Assembly (NCBI GenBank): GCA_014239895.1
Contig: JAAZXZ010000099.1
Location: 1 to 8,017 of the forward strand
DNA length: 8,017 nt
Direction of reading: 5' to 3'
From: Flavobacteriaceae bacterium
Lineage (GTDB): Bacteria > Bacteroidota > Bacteroidia > Flavobacteriales > Flavobacteriaceae
Part shown: in pieces, positions 1-6,794 of the stretch
Numbering within the stretch: the stretch's first letter is position 1
Layout of the letters: each line of letters begins with the position of its first letter
The notes under the pieces: generated by a model
Databases searched by the model: none
Seen by the model: the letters and a program-made list of their open reading frames with translations, nothing else
What the model was told of the DNA's origin: nothing
Made by a program: the position numbers and the translations under genes

Positions 1-208
1 AGAAACAGATGAGAATGGTAATAAGATTTTTACATTAGCTTCTGGAATATCATTATTGCTTTTCTATGCATTTGCCATGCAATGCATGAGTACATTGGCA
101 ATTGTAAAAAAGGAAACAAATTCATGGAAATGGCCGGCAATACAATTTATTATAATGACATTAATTGCCTACATTGTATCATTAATCGCTTTTCAATTAA
201 TTAGCTAA
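1..208 (+). CDS. feoB: FeoB ferrous iron transporter, C-terminal end (partial)
   Basis: Only the last 68 codons of this gene lie in the window; the frame is set by the TAA at 206-208 and the first full codon is at 2-4. The fragment holds two hydrophobic helices with the FeoB C-terminal hallmark between them: the helix containing FAMQCMSTLA, then a short charged and aromatic loop (KKETNSWKWP), then a last helix ending in FQLIS. In the FeoB family this part belongs to the transmembrane permease that brings Fe(II) across the inner membrane; the N-terminal G-protein domain would lie left of the window. The Cys of the QCMST motif is a conserved FeoB residue. The following gene starts at the base right after the stop, so the two are surely one transcript. 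Identity rests on this motif and on the neighbour, and is strong for so short a piece. Confidence 0.9.
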   Translation, partial: ETDENGNKIFTLASGISLLLFYAFAMQCMSTLAIVKKETNSWKWPAIQFIIMTLIAYIVSLIAFQLIS

Positions 209-337
209 ATGGAGTTTAATATTCAAAACATTTTGGTATTTGTATCATTAGGCCTAGCTATTTTATATTTGGTAAAAAAATATAATCCTAAAAATGAAAA
301 CAAAAATTGTGGTGATAAAGATTGTGGATGCCACTAA
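209..337 (+). CDS. FeoB-associated Cys-rich membrane protein
   Basis: This 42-residue protein is easily missed because of its size. It has a single N-terminal membrane helix (about residues 6-22), a basic stretch (KKYNPK) and a short Cys/His tail with C34, C39, C41 and H42 in the pattern CGDKDCGCH. This layout matches the FeoB-associated Cys-rich membrane protein family, which in flavobacteria often follows feoB. The ATG abuts the feoB TAA with no spacer, so it is probably translated by the same ribosomes. A role in binding or guiding iron at the FeoB exit is often proposed for the family but is not shown by the sequence. The TAA at 335-337 stands two bases from the stop codon of the convergent ZIP gene. 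Confidence 0.88.
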   Translation: MEFNIQNILVFVSLGLAILYLVKKYNPKNENKNCGDKDCGCH

Positions 338-339
338 TA

Positions 340-1203
340 CTACCCCAAAGCAACGTCAAGGCACATCATAACAATGAACCCGGCAATTAATCCCATAGTA
401 GCTAAGTCTGTGTTTCCTCCTCTTTGACTCTCAGGAATTACCTCTTCTACAACAATAAAAATCATTGCTCCAGCTGCAAAAGCCAATGCATATGGTAAAA
501 TTGGCAATACACTCATTACGATAGCAGCTCCAATTACTGCAAATATTGGTTCAACAATTGCTGATAATTGTCCCCATTGCCATGATTTCCATTTACTTAC
601 TCCCATTCTTCTAAGTGGCATTGATACGGCAAATCCTTCAGGAAAATTCTGTATCCCTATGCCTATTCCTAAAGCGATAGCAGATCCTAGAGTAAATACT
701 GCTGTACCATCCATTGCTAATAAGTCCGGGGATGCTAATGCCCCAAACGCAACTCCTACAGCTAGCCCTTCTGGAACATTATGAATCGCTATTGCTAAAA
801 CAAGTAGTACAGTTTTTTTAAGATCTGTCTTAGGCCCTTCTGCCTCATCTTCTTCTCCGAAGATATGTAAATGAGGAATAATTTTATCTAATATATATAA
901 GAATAATGCTCCAGTAAAAAATCCTATTGCTGGGGGCAACCATACTGGCGTAGAGCTTAAGCCTAGCTCATTTTGTAATTCGACATATTCTATTGCTGGA
1001 GATAATAGTGACCAAAAACTTGCTGCAATCATAACTCCTCCAGTAAACCCTAAGGCTGCATCTAATAATTTTCTATTAGATGATTTAAAGAAAAATACAA
1101 GTCCTGCTCCAAATGCTGTAAGAATCCACGTGAACAGTCCTGCATATAAAGCCTGAATAATTGGGTTTGTTTGAGACTCAAATAAATTAAAAATGTATTC
1201 CAT
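340..1203 (-). CDS. ZIP family divalent metal transporter (GufA/ZIP11-like)
   Basis: This 287-residue inner membrane protein has about eight hydrophobic helices (near 14-38, 46-70, 90-107, 131-152, 168-192, 213-233, 236-256 and 266-286). Helix 4 carries HNVPEG (H141, N142, E145) and helix 5 carries QNFPEG (Q185, N186, E189), the paired metal-site motifs of ZIP transporters. A conserved-looking EP pair (E218) follows in helix 6. Gln in place of His in the second motif, and the sequence AVSMPLRR after it, point to the bacterial GufA / animal ZIP11 branch rather than to ZupT. The loop between helices 3 and 4 has HLH and an acidic run (GEEDEAEG), a plausible cytosolic metal-binding loop. ZIP proteins move Zn(II), and sometimes Fe(II) or Mn(II), into the cytoplasm; the substrate here cannot be told. 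The ATG is 49 bases downstream of the djlA-like stop codon. No good promoter is visible there, so co-transcription is possible. Confidence 0.92.
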   Translation of the reverse strand: MEYIFNLFESQTNPIIQALYAGLFTWILTAFGAGLVFFFKSSNRKLLDAALGFTGGVMIAASFWSLLSPAIEYVELQNELGLSSTPVWLPPAIGFFTGALFLYILDKIIPHLHIFGEEDEAEGPKTDLKKTVLLVLAIAIHNVPEGLAVGVAFGALASPDLLAMDGTAVFTLGSAIALGIGIGIQNFPEGFAVSMPLRRMGVSKWKSWQWGQLSAIVEPIFAVIGAAIVMSVLPILPYALAFAAGAMIFIVVEEVIPESQRGGNTDLATMGLIAGFIVMMCLDVALG

Positions 1204-1252
1204 AATTTAATTTAAAACTTAAAATTTAAAATTTTTGTGAAAATAGTAAAAA

Positions 1253-1972
1253 TTATATTCCCCTGCGTTTTTTTATTAATATATATGCTTCTTGAACTTT
1301 TTTAAATTTTTCTTCTGCTCCATTTTGATGCTCCATCCCAAGATGAGCAACCTTGTCAGGATGATATTTTTTTGCCATCCTTCTATAAGCTTTTTTAATT
1401 TCTTGATCAGCTACTGTGCTTTTAATTTCTAATATTCTATATGCTGAATCTATGTCTTCATAGAACATAGCTTTTATGCTCTCAAAATCAGAAATATTGA
1501 TTCCTAAATACGTTGCAATTTTATTAATCATTATTACCTCACTCTCCAAAACAATTCCATCAGCTTTTGCTACACCAAAAAGAAAATGCAATAATTGAAG
1601 TCTTGAGGGATGATCCATCATTGATCTTATTTGAAAACACACCTTTCTTATTGGAATCTTAGATAAATTATTTAATTTTTTGAAAAGTTTAAAAGCATTG
1701 TTAGCTCTTGTTCTTCCATACATTCTAATAAAGTGACTCCTAACATAATCTAATTCTCTTTTGTCTTTAATGCCATCCGCCTTTATAACAATGGCAGATA
1801 AAACAAGTAAGCTAATCTCAAAATCTCCAGACTTAGTTCTAGGATGAAATGATGATGATTTTTTTTTAGAAACTGGATCAAACATGCTTCCCAAGACTAG
1901 CCCTAATATCCCTCCTATTGGTCCTAAAAAAGCCCATCCAATTGATGCTCCTATCCACTTTGACATACTCAT
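1253..1972 (-). CDS. djlA: DjlA-like membrane co-chaperone (TerB + J domain)
   Basis: This 239-residue protein has the order of parts known from DjlA. First comes an N-terminal Gly-rich membrane segment (about 6-30, ending LGLVLGSMFD). Next is a helical TerB-like domain (about 50-172) with two KADG motifs (64-67 and 136-139). Last is a C-terminal J domain (about 175-237) with the HPD triad at 204-206 inside KKYHPDK. The intact HPD predicts stimulation of DnaK ATPase at the membrane. The Gly/Gln-rich linker that separates TerB from the J domain in E. coli DjlA (271 residues) is almost missing here, which explains the shorter length. A second ATG two codons in (1964-1966) could also serve as start. 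The gene diverges from the bacilliredoxin and lies upstream of the ZIP gene. Many databases would name it TerB family tellurite resistance / DnaJ domain protein; tellurite resistance itself is not implied. Confidence 0.85.
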   Translation of the reverse strand: MSMSKWIGASIGWAFLGPIGGILGLVLGSMFDPVSKKKSSSFHPRTKSGDFEISLLVLSAIVIKADGIKDKRELDYVRSHFIRMYGRTRANNAFKLFKKLNNLSKIPIRKVCFQIRSMMDHPSRLQLLHFLFGVAKADGIVLESEVIMINKIATYLGINISDFESIKAMFYEDIDSAYRILEIKSTVADQEIKKAYRRMAKKYHPDKVAHLGMEHQNGAEEKFKKVQEAYILIKKRRGI

Positions 1973-1989
1973 CTCTAAAAATTTATTTA

Positions 1990-2005
1990 AAGATAATATT
2001 ATCTT
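1990..2005. repeat. 16-base perfect palindrome in a divergent promoter region
   Basis: AAGATAATATTATCTT equals its own reverse complement and lies between the djlA-like start (1972) and the bacilliredoxin start (2071), just upstream of the candidate -33 element of the bacilliredoxin promoter. It also overlaps TATCTTTA on the minus strand (1995-1988), one base off a TAnnTTTG element that could serve the djlA-like gene. It could be an operator for a dimeric regulator. In such AT-rich DNA a 16-base palindrome can arise by chance about once per window, so its function is unproven. Confidence 0.4.
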
Positions 2006-2013
2006 AGTATAAC

Positions 2014-2047
2014 TTGATTATATTGTTGGGATTGATTTGTATATTTG
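2014..2047 (+). promoter_or_regulatory. Candidate Bacteroidota sigma-A promoter of the bacilliredoxin gene
   Basis: TATATTTG at 2040-2047 is an exact match to the Bacteroidota -7 consensus TAnnTTTG. TTG at 2014-2016 could be the -33 element, with a 23-base spacer, at the long end of the accepted range. Transcription would start near 2053-2056, giving a leader of about 15-18 bases ahead of the ATG at 2071, which is AT-only and lacks a Shine-Dalgarno sequence as is usual in this phylum. Confidence 0.5.
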
Positions 2048-2070
2048 ATTAAATTTTAAATTTATAAAAA

Positions 2071-2481
2071 ATGTATCCTGAAGATTTAGTAATACCCATG
2101 AGAAAAGAGTTGACCGATGCTGGATTCAAAGAGCTTGTCAATACTGAAGATGTAAATACAATTATTGATAAAAATGAAACAACACTTATTCTAGTTAATT
2201 CTGTTTGTGGTTGTGCTGCTGCGAATGCTAGGCCAGGAGCAATACAGAGCCTTGATAATGACAAAGCGCCTGTTAATATCACAACAGTATTTGCAGGTGT
2301 TGACGAAGAGGCTACAGAAACTGCAAGAGATTATATGATCCCTTTCCCTCCAAGCTCACCATGTATAGCATTGTTTAAAGATGGAGAATTAGTACATATG
2401 TTAGAACGCCACCATATTGAAGGAAGACCTGCTGAATTAATTGCTGAAAACCTAAAAAATGCATATAACGAATATTGCTAG
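2071..2481 (+). CDS. Bacilliredoxin, BrxA/BrxB (YphP/YqiW) family
   Basis: This 136-residue cytosolic thioredoxin-fold protein starts MYPEDL, as family members usually do, and carries the active-site signature NSVCGCAAANARPG with C46-G47-C48. The CGC motif is diagnostic of bacilliredoxins, which remove bacillithiol from S-bacillithiolated proteins after oxidative stress: the first Cys attacks the mixed disulfide. A Pro before C98 (SSPC) matches the cis-Pro region of the fold, and a further Cys ends the protein. The length fits the family (about 140 residues). Bacillithiol genes occur in many flavobacteria, but none lies in this window. The gene has its own likely promoter. Its TAG stop overlaps the TAG of the convergent plug-TPR gene in a shared CTAG at 2478-2481. 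Confidence 0.93.
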   Translation: MYPEDLVIPMRKELTDAGFKELVNTEDVNTIIDKNETTLILVNSVCGCAAANARPGAIQSLDNDKAPVNITTVFAGVDEEATETARDYMIPFPPSSPCIALFKDGELVHMLERHHIEGRPAELIAENLKNAYNEYC

Positions 2482-4493
2482 TTATAGTACATTAATCTAT
2501 CTAAAGTAATTTTTTGTGTTATCTCACTTAAGTTAATAACCATTAACTTTTTAATTTCATTTGGACGGCCATAATTCCTGTATACCGTATACTTTAAATA
2601 TGTAGGATTATCCTGATTTTCTATACTAAAGTTTTCAATATTAATAATCCATTCACCTTTTTCAGAATTATCAATTATAAATTCTTCTGTATTATAGCCA
2701 TATTGAATTTCATCTATCATATTATCTCTGCTATCAATAACTGTATGAGACCACTTAAAATATTTATTATTTGGATTAACAAACTGAATAGTAAATTCAA
2801 TATTTGGATCAGTCCAATCAAATACAATCCTATAATCATAACCAAAATCCTTCCATATATATTCAGGGAATAGTCCGCTTAAAGATTTCACAGGGAATTT
2901 AGTAAGGGCTAAATCTTCTGCATTTGAAAAATACATTTGTGCTGCTTCATTGGCAATAGTTTCCTCAAGGCCAAGCATGTCAACCATTAATATTGATTTA
3001 TTAAGCATTTTTGAATATAATTCTCTAGCCATTGAATAGTTTCCTAATTCCTTATAAATCAAAGCTAAATCTCTATAAGATTGTTCGTCGTTTGGTCTTA
3101 TTTTCATAAGATGTTGATACACAGTTTTAGCATCTTCTAGTTTTCCTATTTCTTCCATCTTAAATGCTAATGCTTTTAGTGCTTTTGTGTTGTTTTTAAC
3201 TAATGCAGCTAAAGATGTAAGTATTGAGTAGGCAAAATTATTATCCCATTTAGAAAAATATTCATAACATTCAAAATAATATGGAATTGAAAGTGTATTA
3301 ACATATTTTTTTTGATCCTTAAATGTCCTCTTAGCATCCACAAAGGTTTTGGCAGATTTTAATTCATTAATATAATATGAGTCGATTGAGTCTTTGGTTA
3401 GTCCTGGCAATTCATCAGTATAATCATTTCCTTTTACCAAAGCAGAATCAACAATCTCTGCAGAACCTCTAGCAAGAACATTCATCTTTATTATAAACAC
3501 TCCGCCTCTTCCTTCACTTCCGTATTTGTTTGTCGCTCCAAGTGATCTTAAAAGGGTTATACTTTCAATTTGTTGAGGATCTAAGAAGTCTGGAGTTTCA
3601 GTATATATCATTCCATCTACATCAAAAATTGCACTAGCAGAATTATTGATTGAAAGACTTCCCCCTCGAACATAAATTGTTTGCTTGTTTCCTGTAGAAG
3701 ACATATCTTGATTAGATCCTACTTGAACTCCTGCAAATTTTCCTCTAATAACATCAACAATTGAAATTGCGGCAGGAGATATTTCTTTAGCTGTAATAGT
3801 TGATACAGAAAATCCCATTGCATCTTTATTTTTTTTACCATATCCAGTGTCTACTTGATTGTCAGTTGCTTTTGTCGAATTTAATACTACCTCATCTAAT
3901 ATTTCAGCGCTCGTCTTAAGTAATACATACATATCATCTAAGTCATCAACAATAATTTGTTTTTCATCCATGCCTAGATAATTAACTATCAGTATATCAT
4001 TAAGGTTTGCTTTAATACTAAAATATCCTTCGAAATCAGATTTAGATTCAATCAAGGTATTTTTAATTCTAATACTTGCCCCTTGAATTGGGCCAGAAAC
4101 GCTAAACACCTTTCCATATACAATTTCTGTCTCATCGTCTATATAAAACTCACTGTCCCATGCAATATTAGATTGTTCTTGCTTTAAATAAAACTTATTA
4201 GTATTTCTTAAGAAATTATAAAGTTGTTGAGGTGTAATTTCTAATGATTTATAGCCATTTGATTTAATTATAAAAAGGTCTTGATCATTAATTAAATCTT
4301 CTTGATATACCAATTTGAATTGTCCATTTTTATTAGTTAATGTTGCAATATTTTTATTCTTAAAGCTAATCTCACTAAATGAAATTGGCTCATTAGTTTG
4401 ATAGTCTAGTACATAGGCATCAATAGTAATTTGATATTGCGCAAAATTTGTTGTGGAAATTAAAAAAAATAAAAAAGGAATAACTCTGTTCAC
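2478..4493 (-). CDS. Exported SusC-type TonB plug protein without barrel, with TPR and DUF2135-like domains
   Basis: The 671-residue product opens with a signal peptide (about 1-18, cleavage likely in NFA|QYQ). Two carboxypeptidase-regulatory-like beta domains follow (about 21-103 and 123-193), the second being the kind that precedes SusC receptors. Next come a linker LDEVVLN and a SusC-like TonB plug (about 215-337) with GKFAGVQV, IYVRGG, FDVDGMIY, IESITLLRSLGA and YGSEGRGGVFIIKM. A TonB receptor would then need some 500 or more residues of barrel. Instead there are helices with two TPR-like units (about 434-501) and a beta domain (about 553-650) containing DWTDPN and YRNYGRPNE, resembling DUF2135. 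The protein is therefore probably periplasmic or attached to the outer membrane, not a channel; its role is unknown. Start: GTG at 4491-4493, since the frame upstream meets TAA before any ATG and this start gives the signal peptide. No glycan-use or SusD gene is adjacent. Confidence 0.85.
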   Translation of the reverse strand: MNRVIPFLFFLISTTNFAQYQITIDAYVLDYQTNEPISFSEISFKNKNIATLTNKNGQFKLVYQEDLINDQDLFIIKSNGYKSLEITPQQLYNFLRNTNKFYLKQEQSNIAWDSEFYIDDETEIVYGKVFSVSGPIQGASIRIKNTLIESKSDFEGYFSIKANLNDILIVNYLGMDEKQIIVDDLDDMYVLLKTSAEILDEVVLNSTKATDNQVDTGYGKKNKDAMGFSVSTITAKEISPAAISIVDVIRGKFAGVQVGSNQDMSSTGNKQTIYVRGGSLSINNSASAIFDVDGMIYTETPDFLDPQQIESITLLRSLGATNKYGSEGRGGVFIIKMNVLARGSAEIVDSALVKGNDYTDELPGLTKDSIDSYYINELKSAKTFVDAKRTFKDQKKYVNTLSIPYYFECYEYFSKWDNNFAYSILTSLAALVKNNTKALKALAFKMEEIGKLEDAKTVYQHLMKIRPNDEQSYRDLALIYKELGNYSMARELYSKMLNKSILMVDMLGLEETIANEAAQMYFSNAEDLALTKFPVKSLSGLFPEYIWKDFGYDYRIVFDWTDPNIEFTIQFVNPNNKYFKWSHTVIDSRDNMIDEIQYGYNTEEFIIDNSEKGEWIINIENFSIENQDNPTYLKYTVYRNYGRPNEIKKLMVINLSEITQKITLDRLMYYN

Positions 4494-4519
4494 TAGATAT
4501 TTTCTGTTTTATTAAAGTG

Positions 4520-4527
4520 CAAATATG
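4520..4527 (-). promoter_or_regulatory. Weak candidate -7 element for the plug-TPR gene
   Basis: CATATTTG on the minus strand differs at one base from TAnnTTTG and lies 26 bases ahead of the GTG start, giving a short leader typical of this phylum. Upstream there is only a T-rich stretch and no clear TTG element. The gap to the preceding hydratase stop is 74 bases, so either an own promoter or read-through is possible. Confidence 0.25.
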
Positions 4528-4567
4528 ACAAATAGTTTCTTAAAAAAAGTTAAAAAAAATTTAATAT

Positions 4568-5344
4568 TTAGTTAAAATTTGACTTTCTTTTTTCTAAAAA
4601 AGCATTTGTTCCTTCTATAAAATCTTCACTTTGAAAACAATTACTAAACTCTCGCATTTCAACTTCATATCCATTTACCCCATCTTTATAATTAGAGTTA
4701 ATTGCAATTATGCTGGCCCTAATTGCTAGAGGAGAGTTTTTCAATATTTTCATAGCTATTTCATTTGAAGTTTCCATCAAATTATCTTGTAAAACAACAT
4801 GATTTACTAGTCCAAAAGACAAAGCACTATTGGCATCTATCATGCCCCCTGAAATTATTAATTCCATTGCTTTCCCTTTACCGATTAATTGAGGCAATCT
4901 TTGAGTCCCTCCATAACCAGGGATAGCTCCCAGCGATACTTCAGGTAATCCCATTTTTGCATTTTCGCTAGCAATTCTTATATGACATGACATGGCTAAT
5001 TCTAAGCCTCCTCCTAGAGCAAATCCATTAATTGCAGCAATAACTGGTTTTGATAAATTTTCTATAAAATCACATAATTTTTTGTGACCATTTAATGAAA
5101 GATCATATCCTTGATCAGAAGTGAAATTAGCAAATTCACTTATATCTGCTCCCGCAACAAATGCTTTTTCTCCAGCTCCTGTAATAATAATAACTCTTAT
5201 GTTATTGTCTCTATCAGCAATTGATATTGCCTCATGTAATTCAGCAATTGTTTCTATGTTTAATGAATTTAATTTTTTTGGCCTGTTAATTACAATCTTT
5301 GCAATCTTACCTGATGTTTCTGAAAAAATATTATTATAAGACAT
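4568..5344 (-). CDS. Enoyl-CoA hydratase (crotonase family)
   Basis: This 258-residue protein has the standard length and layout of short-chain enoyl-CoA hydratases, which add water to trans-2-enoyl-CoA in fatty acid beta-oxidation and related pathways. The oxyanion-hole segments are both present: AFVAGADI (62-69) and GFALGGGLELA (107-117). Both catalytic glutamates of true hydratases are present, E115 in the GGGLELA segment and E135 in MGLPEVSLG, followed by IPGYGGTQRL. A hydratase rather than an isomerase or dehalogenase is therefore the best reading, though chain-length preference cannot be told. It is cytosolic. Its ATG follows the stop codon of the histidine kinase gene by one base (5345), which implies co-transcription and probably translational coupling. 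No other beta-oxidation gene (thiolase, acyl-CoA dehydrogenase) is in the window. Confidence 0.93.
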   Translation of the reverse strand: MSYNNIFSETSGKIAKIVINRPKKLNSLNIETIAELHEAISIADRDNNIRVIIITGAGEKAFVAGADISEFANFTSDQGYDLSLNGHKKLCDFIENLSKPVIAAINGFALGGGLELAMSCHIRIASENAKMGLPEVSLGAIPGYGGTQRLPQLIGKGKAMELIISGGMIDANSALSFGLVNHVVLQDNLMETSNEIAMKILKNSPLAIRASIIAINSNYKDGVNGYEVEMREFSNCFQSEDFIEGTNAFLEKRKSNFN

Positions 5345-5345
5345 A

Positions 5346-6794
5346 TTATTTTAATTTTTTAGGAAAAGTAACTTTAAACGTAGTTCCTTGATTTTCTTTA
5401 GTTTTAAATGTAATGGATCCATTATAAGCATTCATAATGCTTTGTATCATTGATAGGCCTAGCCCCATTCCGCTAGATTTTGTAGTAAAGCTAGGTTCAA
5501 AAATTTTAGTTTTGTTTTCTTCTGAAATACCATTTCCATTATCCTGTATATTTATTACAACATTTTTTTTGTTAGAATGGATGCTTACCAAAATCATTGG
5601 ATCTCTATCTTCTGGAATAGCCTGAATTGCATTATTTAATAAATTAGTTACAACTCTTATTAATTGTGTTCTGTCAAATAAAGTCAAAATTTCATCATTC
5701 TCAATAGTATATTCTACATAGTCTTTGTCAAATATATCTAAAGCTATTTGGACAACTTTAACAACATTAAGTAGCTCTCTTTTTTGTTCTGGCATATTTG
5801 CGAAATCTGAAAAAGCTGTAGCTATTGAGCTCATAGTATCAATTTGCTCAATTAAAGATTTACTGAAACCTCTTATTTTTTCTTTATTCTTGTTATCCTC
5901 CGGGTTAAAATTCTTTTCAAATGACTGGATCGTAAGCCTCATTGGAGTTAATGGGTTTTTTATTTCATGTGCTACTTGTTTTGCCATTTCTCTCCATGCT
6001 GTTTCCCTTTCACTCTTTGCTAATTTTATTGCACTTTCCTCCAAATCATCAATCATTGAATTATAGGAGTCTATTAATATTGAAACTTCCATAGGGGTTT
6101 TTTCAATATCTATTTTTGCATTCTCCTCATTAAGCTTAGTTGTTTTAATTCTTTGGCTTATTCTGGTTAATGATTGAGTAATATAATTGGAAAGAAAATA
6201 TGCGAAAACGAAAGCAATTAGCAGCATATTTATGTAGACTATTCCTAAATTCATTAAAAATGATTTTAGCTCATTTCTACTTAAAGAATCATCTATATAG
6301 TATGGCATATGAATTATACCTATTGGGGTTTTATTGTTATAAATTAAATTATAAGAAGACTTACTATATCTAGAGTCCTCGCTGTCTTTGACGTATCTAG
6401 TTTTATTCTCTTTCTGAAAAAATGTCAGTATCTCTGGAGATATAATCTTTTCAAAATTATTTTTACTCTCAGAAATTGAACTCTTTAATAGGTTTCCTTG
6501 TAAACTATATAACTCAAATGGAATTTCGTGTATATCTGTAATCTCATTGATTTTGTTTTGAGGAATAGAATCTAGTCTTTCAGCCTTACTCTCCGATAGA
6601 AAATAATTTAGATTTAAAATCAAATGATTTTCTTTTCTCTCTAGCCTTTGCTCATGATATTCCTTTGATTGTTTATTAAACTGAATTATTGTAATTGCTG
6701 CAATTAAGATTGATGCAACAATCACAAGCAATATCATATAATAAAATATTCTAGAGCTTAAAGAAGTTTTGCTATTGCTGTTGATTATTTTCAA
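5346..6794 (-). CDS. Membrane sensor histidine kinase, NtrY-like
   Basis: This 482-residue inner membrane kinase has a first membrane helix (about 16-38), a periplasmic sensor region of about 140 residues (39-180) with no recognised fold, a second helix (about 183-205), a HAMP-like linker (about 205-256), and a dimerisation/phosphoacceptor domain with H276 in VAHEIKNPLTPMRL. The ATPase domain has an N box at 384-389 (NLLNNA), a G1 box DNGNG (418-422), an F box FEPSFTTK (432-439) and a G2 box GMGLGL (442-447). All catalytic parts are intact. The KNPLTPMRL H box resembles NtrY-type kinases, whose partners are often NtrC-like regulators; no regulator gene is here. The start is TTG at 6792-6794: the frame upstream reaches TAA without any ATG, and the first internal ATG (codon 20) would cut into helix 1. 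The hydratase gene follows after one base. Confidence 0.9.
   Translation of the reverse strand: MKIINSNSKTSLSSRIFYYMILLVIVASILIAAITIIQFNKQSKEYHEQRLERKENHLILNLNYFLSESKAERLDSIPQNKINEITDIHEIPFELYSLQGNLLKSSISESKNNFEKIISPEILTFFQKENKTRYVKDSEDSRYSKSSYNLIYNNKTPIGIIHMPYYIDDSLSRNELKSFLMNLGIVYINMLLIAFVFAYFLSNYITQSLTRISQRIKTTKLNEENAKIDIEKTPMEVSILIDSYNSMIDDLEESAIKLAKSERETAWREMAKQVAHEIKNPLTPMRLTIQSFEKNFNPEDNKNKEKIRGFSKSLIEQIDTMSSIATAFSDFANMPEQKRELLNVVKVVQIALDIFDKDYVEYTIENDEILTLFDRTQLIRVVTNLLNNAIQAIPEDRDPMILVSIHSNKKNVVINIQDNGNGISEENKTKIFEPSFTTKSSGMGLGLSMIQSIMNAYNGSITFKTKENQGTTFKVTFPKKLK

Noticed and set aside
1204..1252. AT-rich inverted and direct repeats (AATTTAAAAC, TTAAAATTT) before the ZIP gene as terminator or operator
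   Set aside because: The repeats are A/T only and imperfect, with no GC stem and no TAnnTTTG element; base composition alone explains them.
2049..2282. 77-codon open frame on the minus strand
   Set aside because: It lies across the bacilliredoxin gene and its promoter, whose protein is clearly recognised; the antisense product resembles no family.
2478..4493. Ordinary TonB-dependent receptor or frameshifted receptor
   Set aside because: The frame is continuous, and the part after the plug is helical TPR plus a beta domain, not barrel strands cut short.
4528..4567. A-rich runs after the hydratase gene as a Rho-independent terminator
   Set aside because: On the minus strand there are T-runs but no preceding GC-containing stem.
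5121..5339. 72-codon open frame on the plus strand
   Set aside because: It is antisense to the N-terminal half of the enoyl-CoA hydratase, including its oxyanion-hole segment; no independent coding signs.
5437..5625. 62-codon open frame on the plus strand
   Set aside because: It is antisense to the ATPase domain of the histidine kinase, which has intact motifs.
5725..6066. 113-codon open frame on the plus strand
   Set aside because: It is antisense to the H-box region of the kinase; the Ser/Leu-rich product is typical of a shadow frame.
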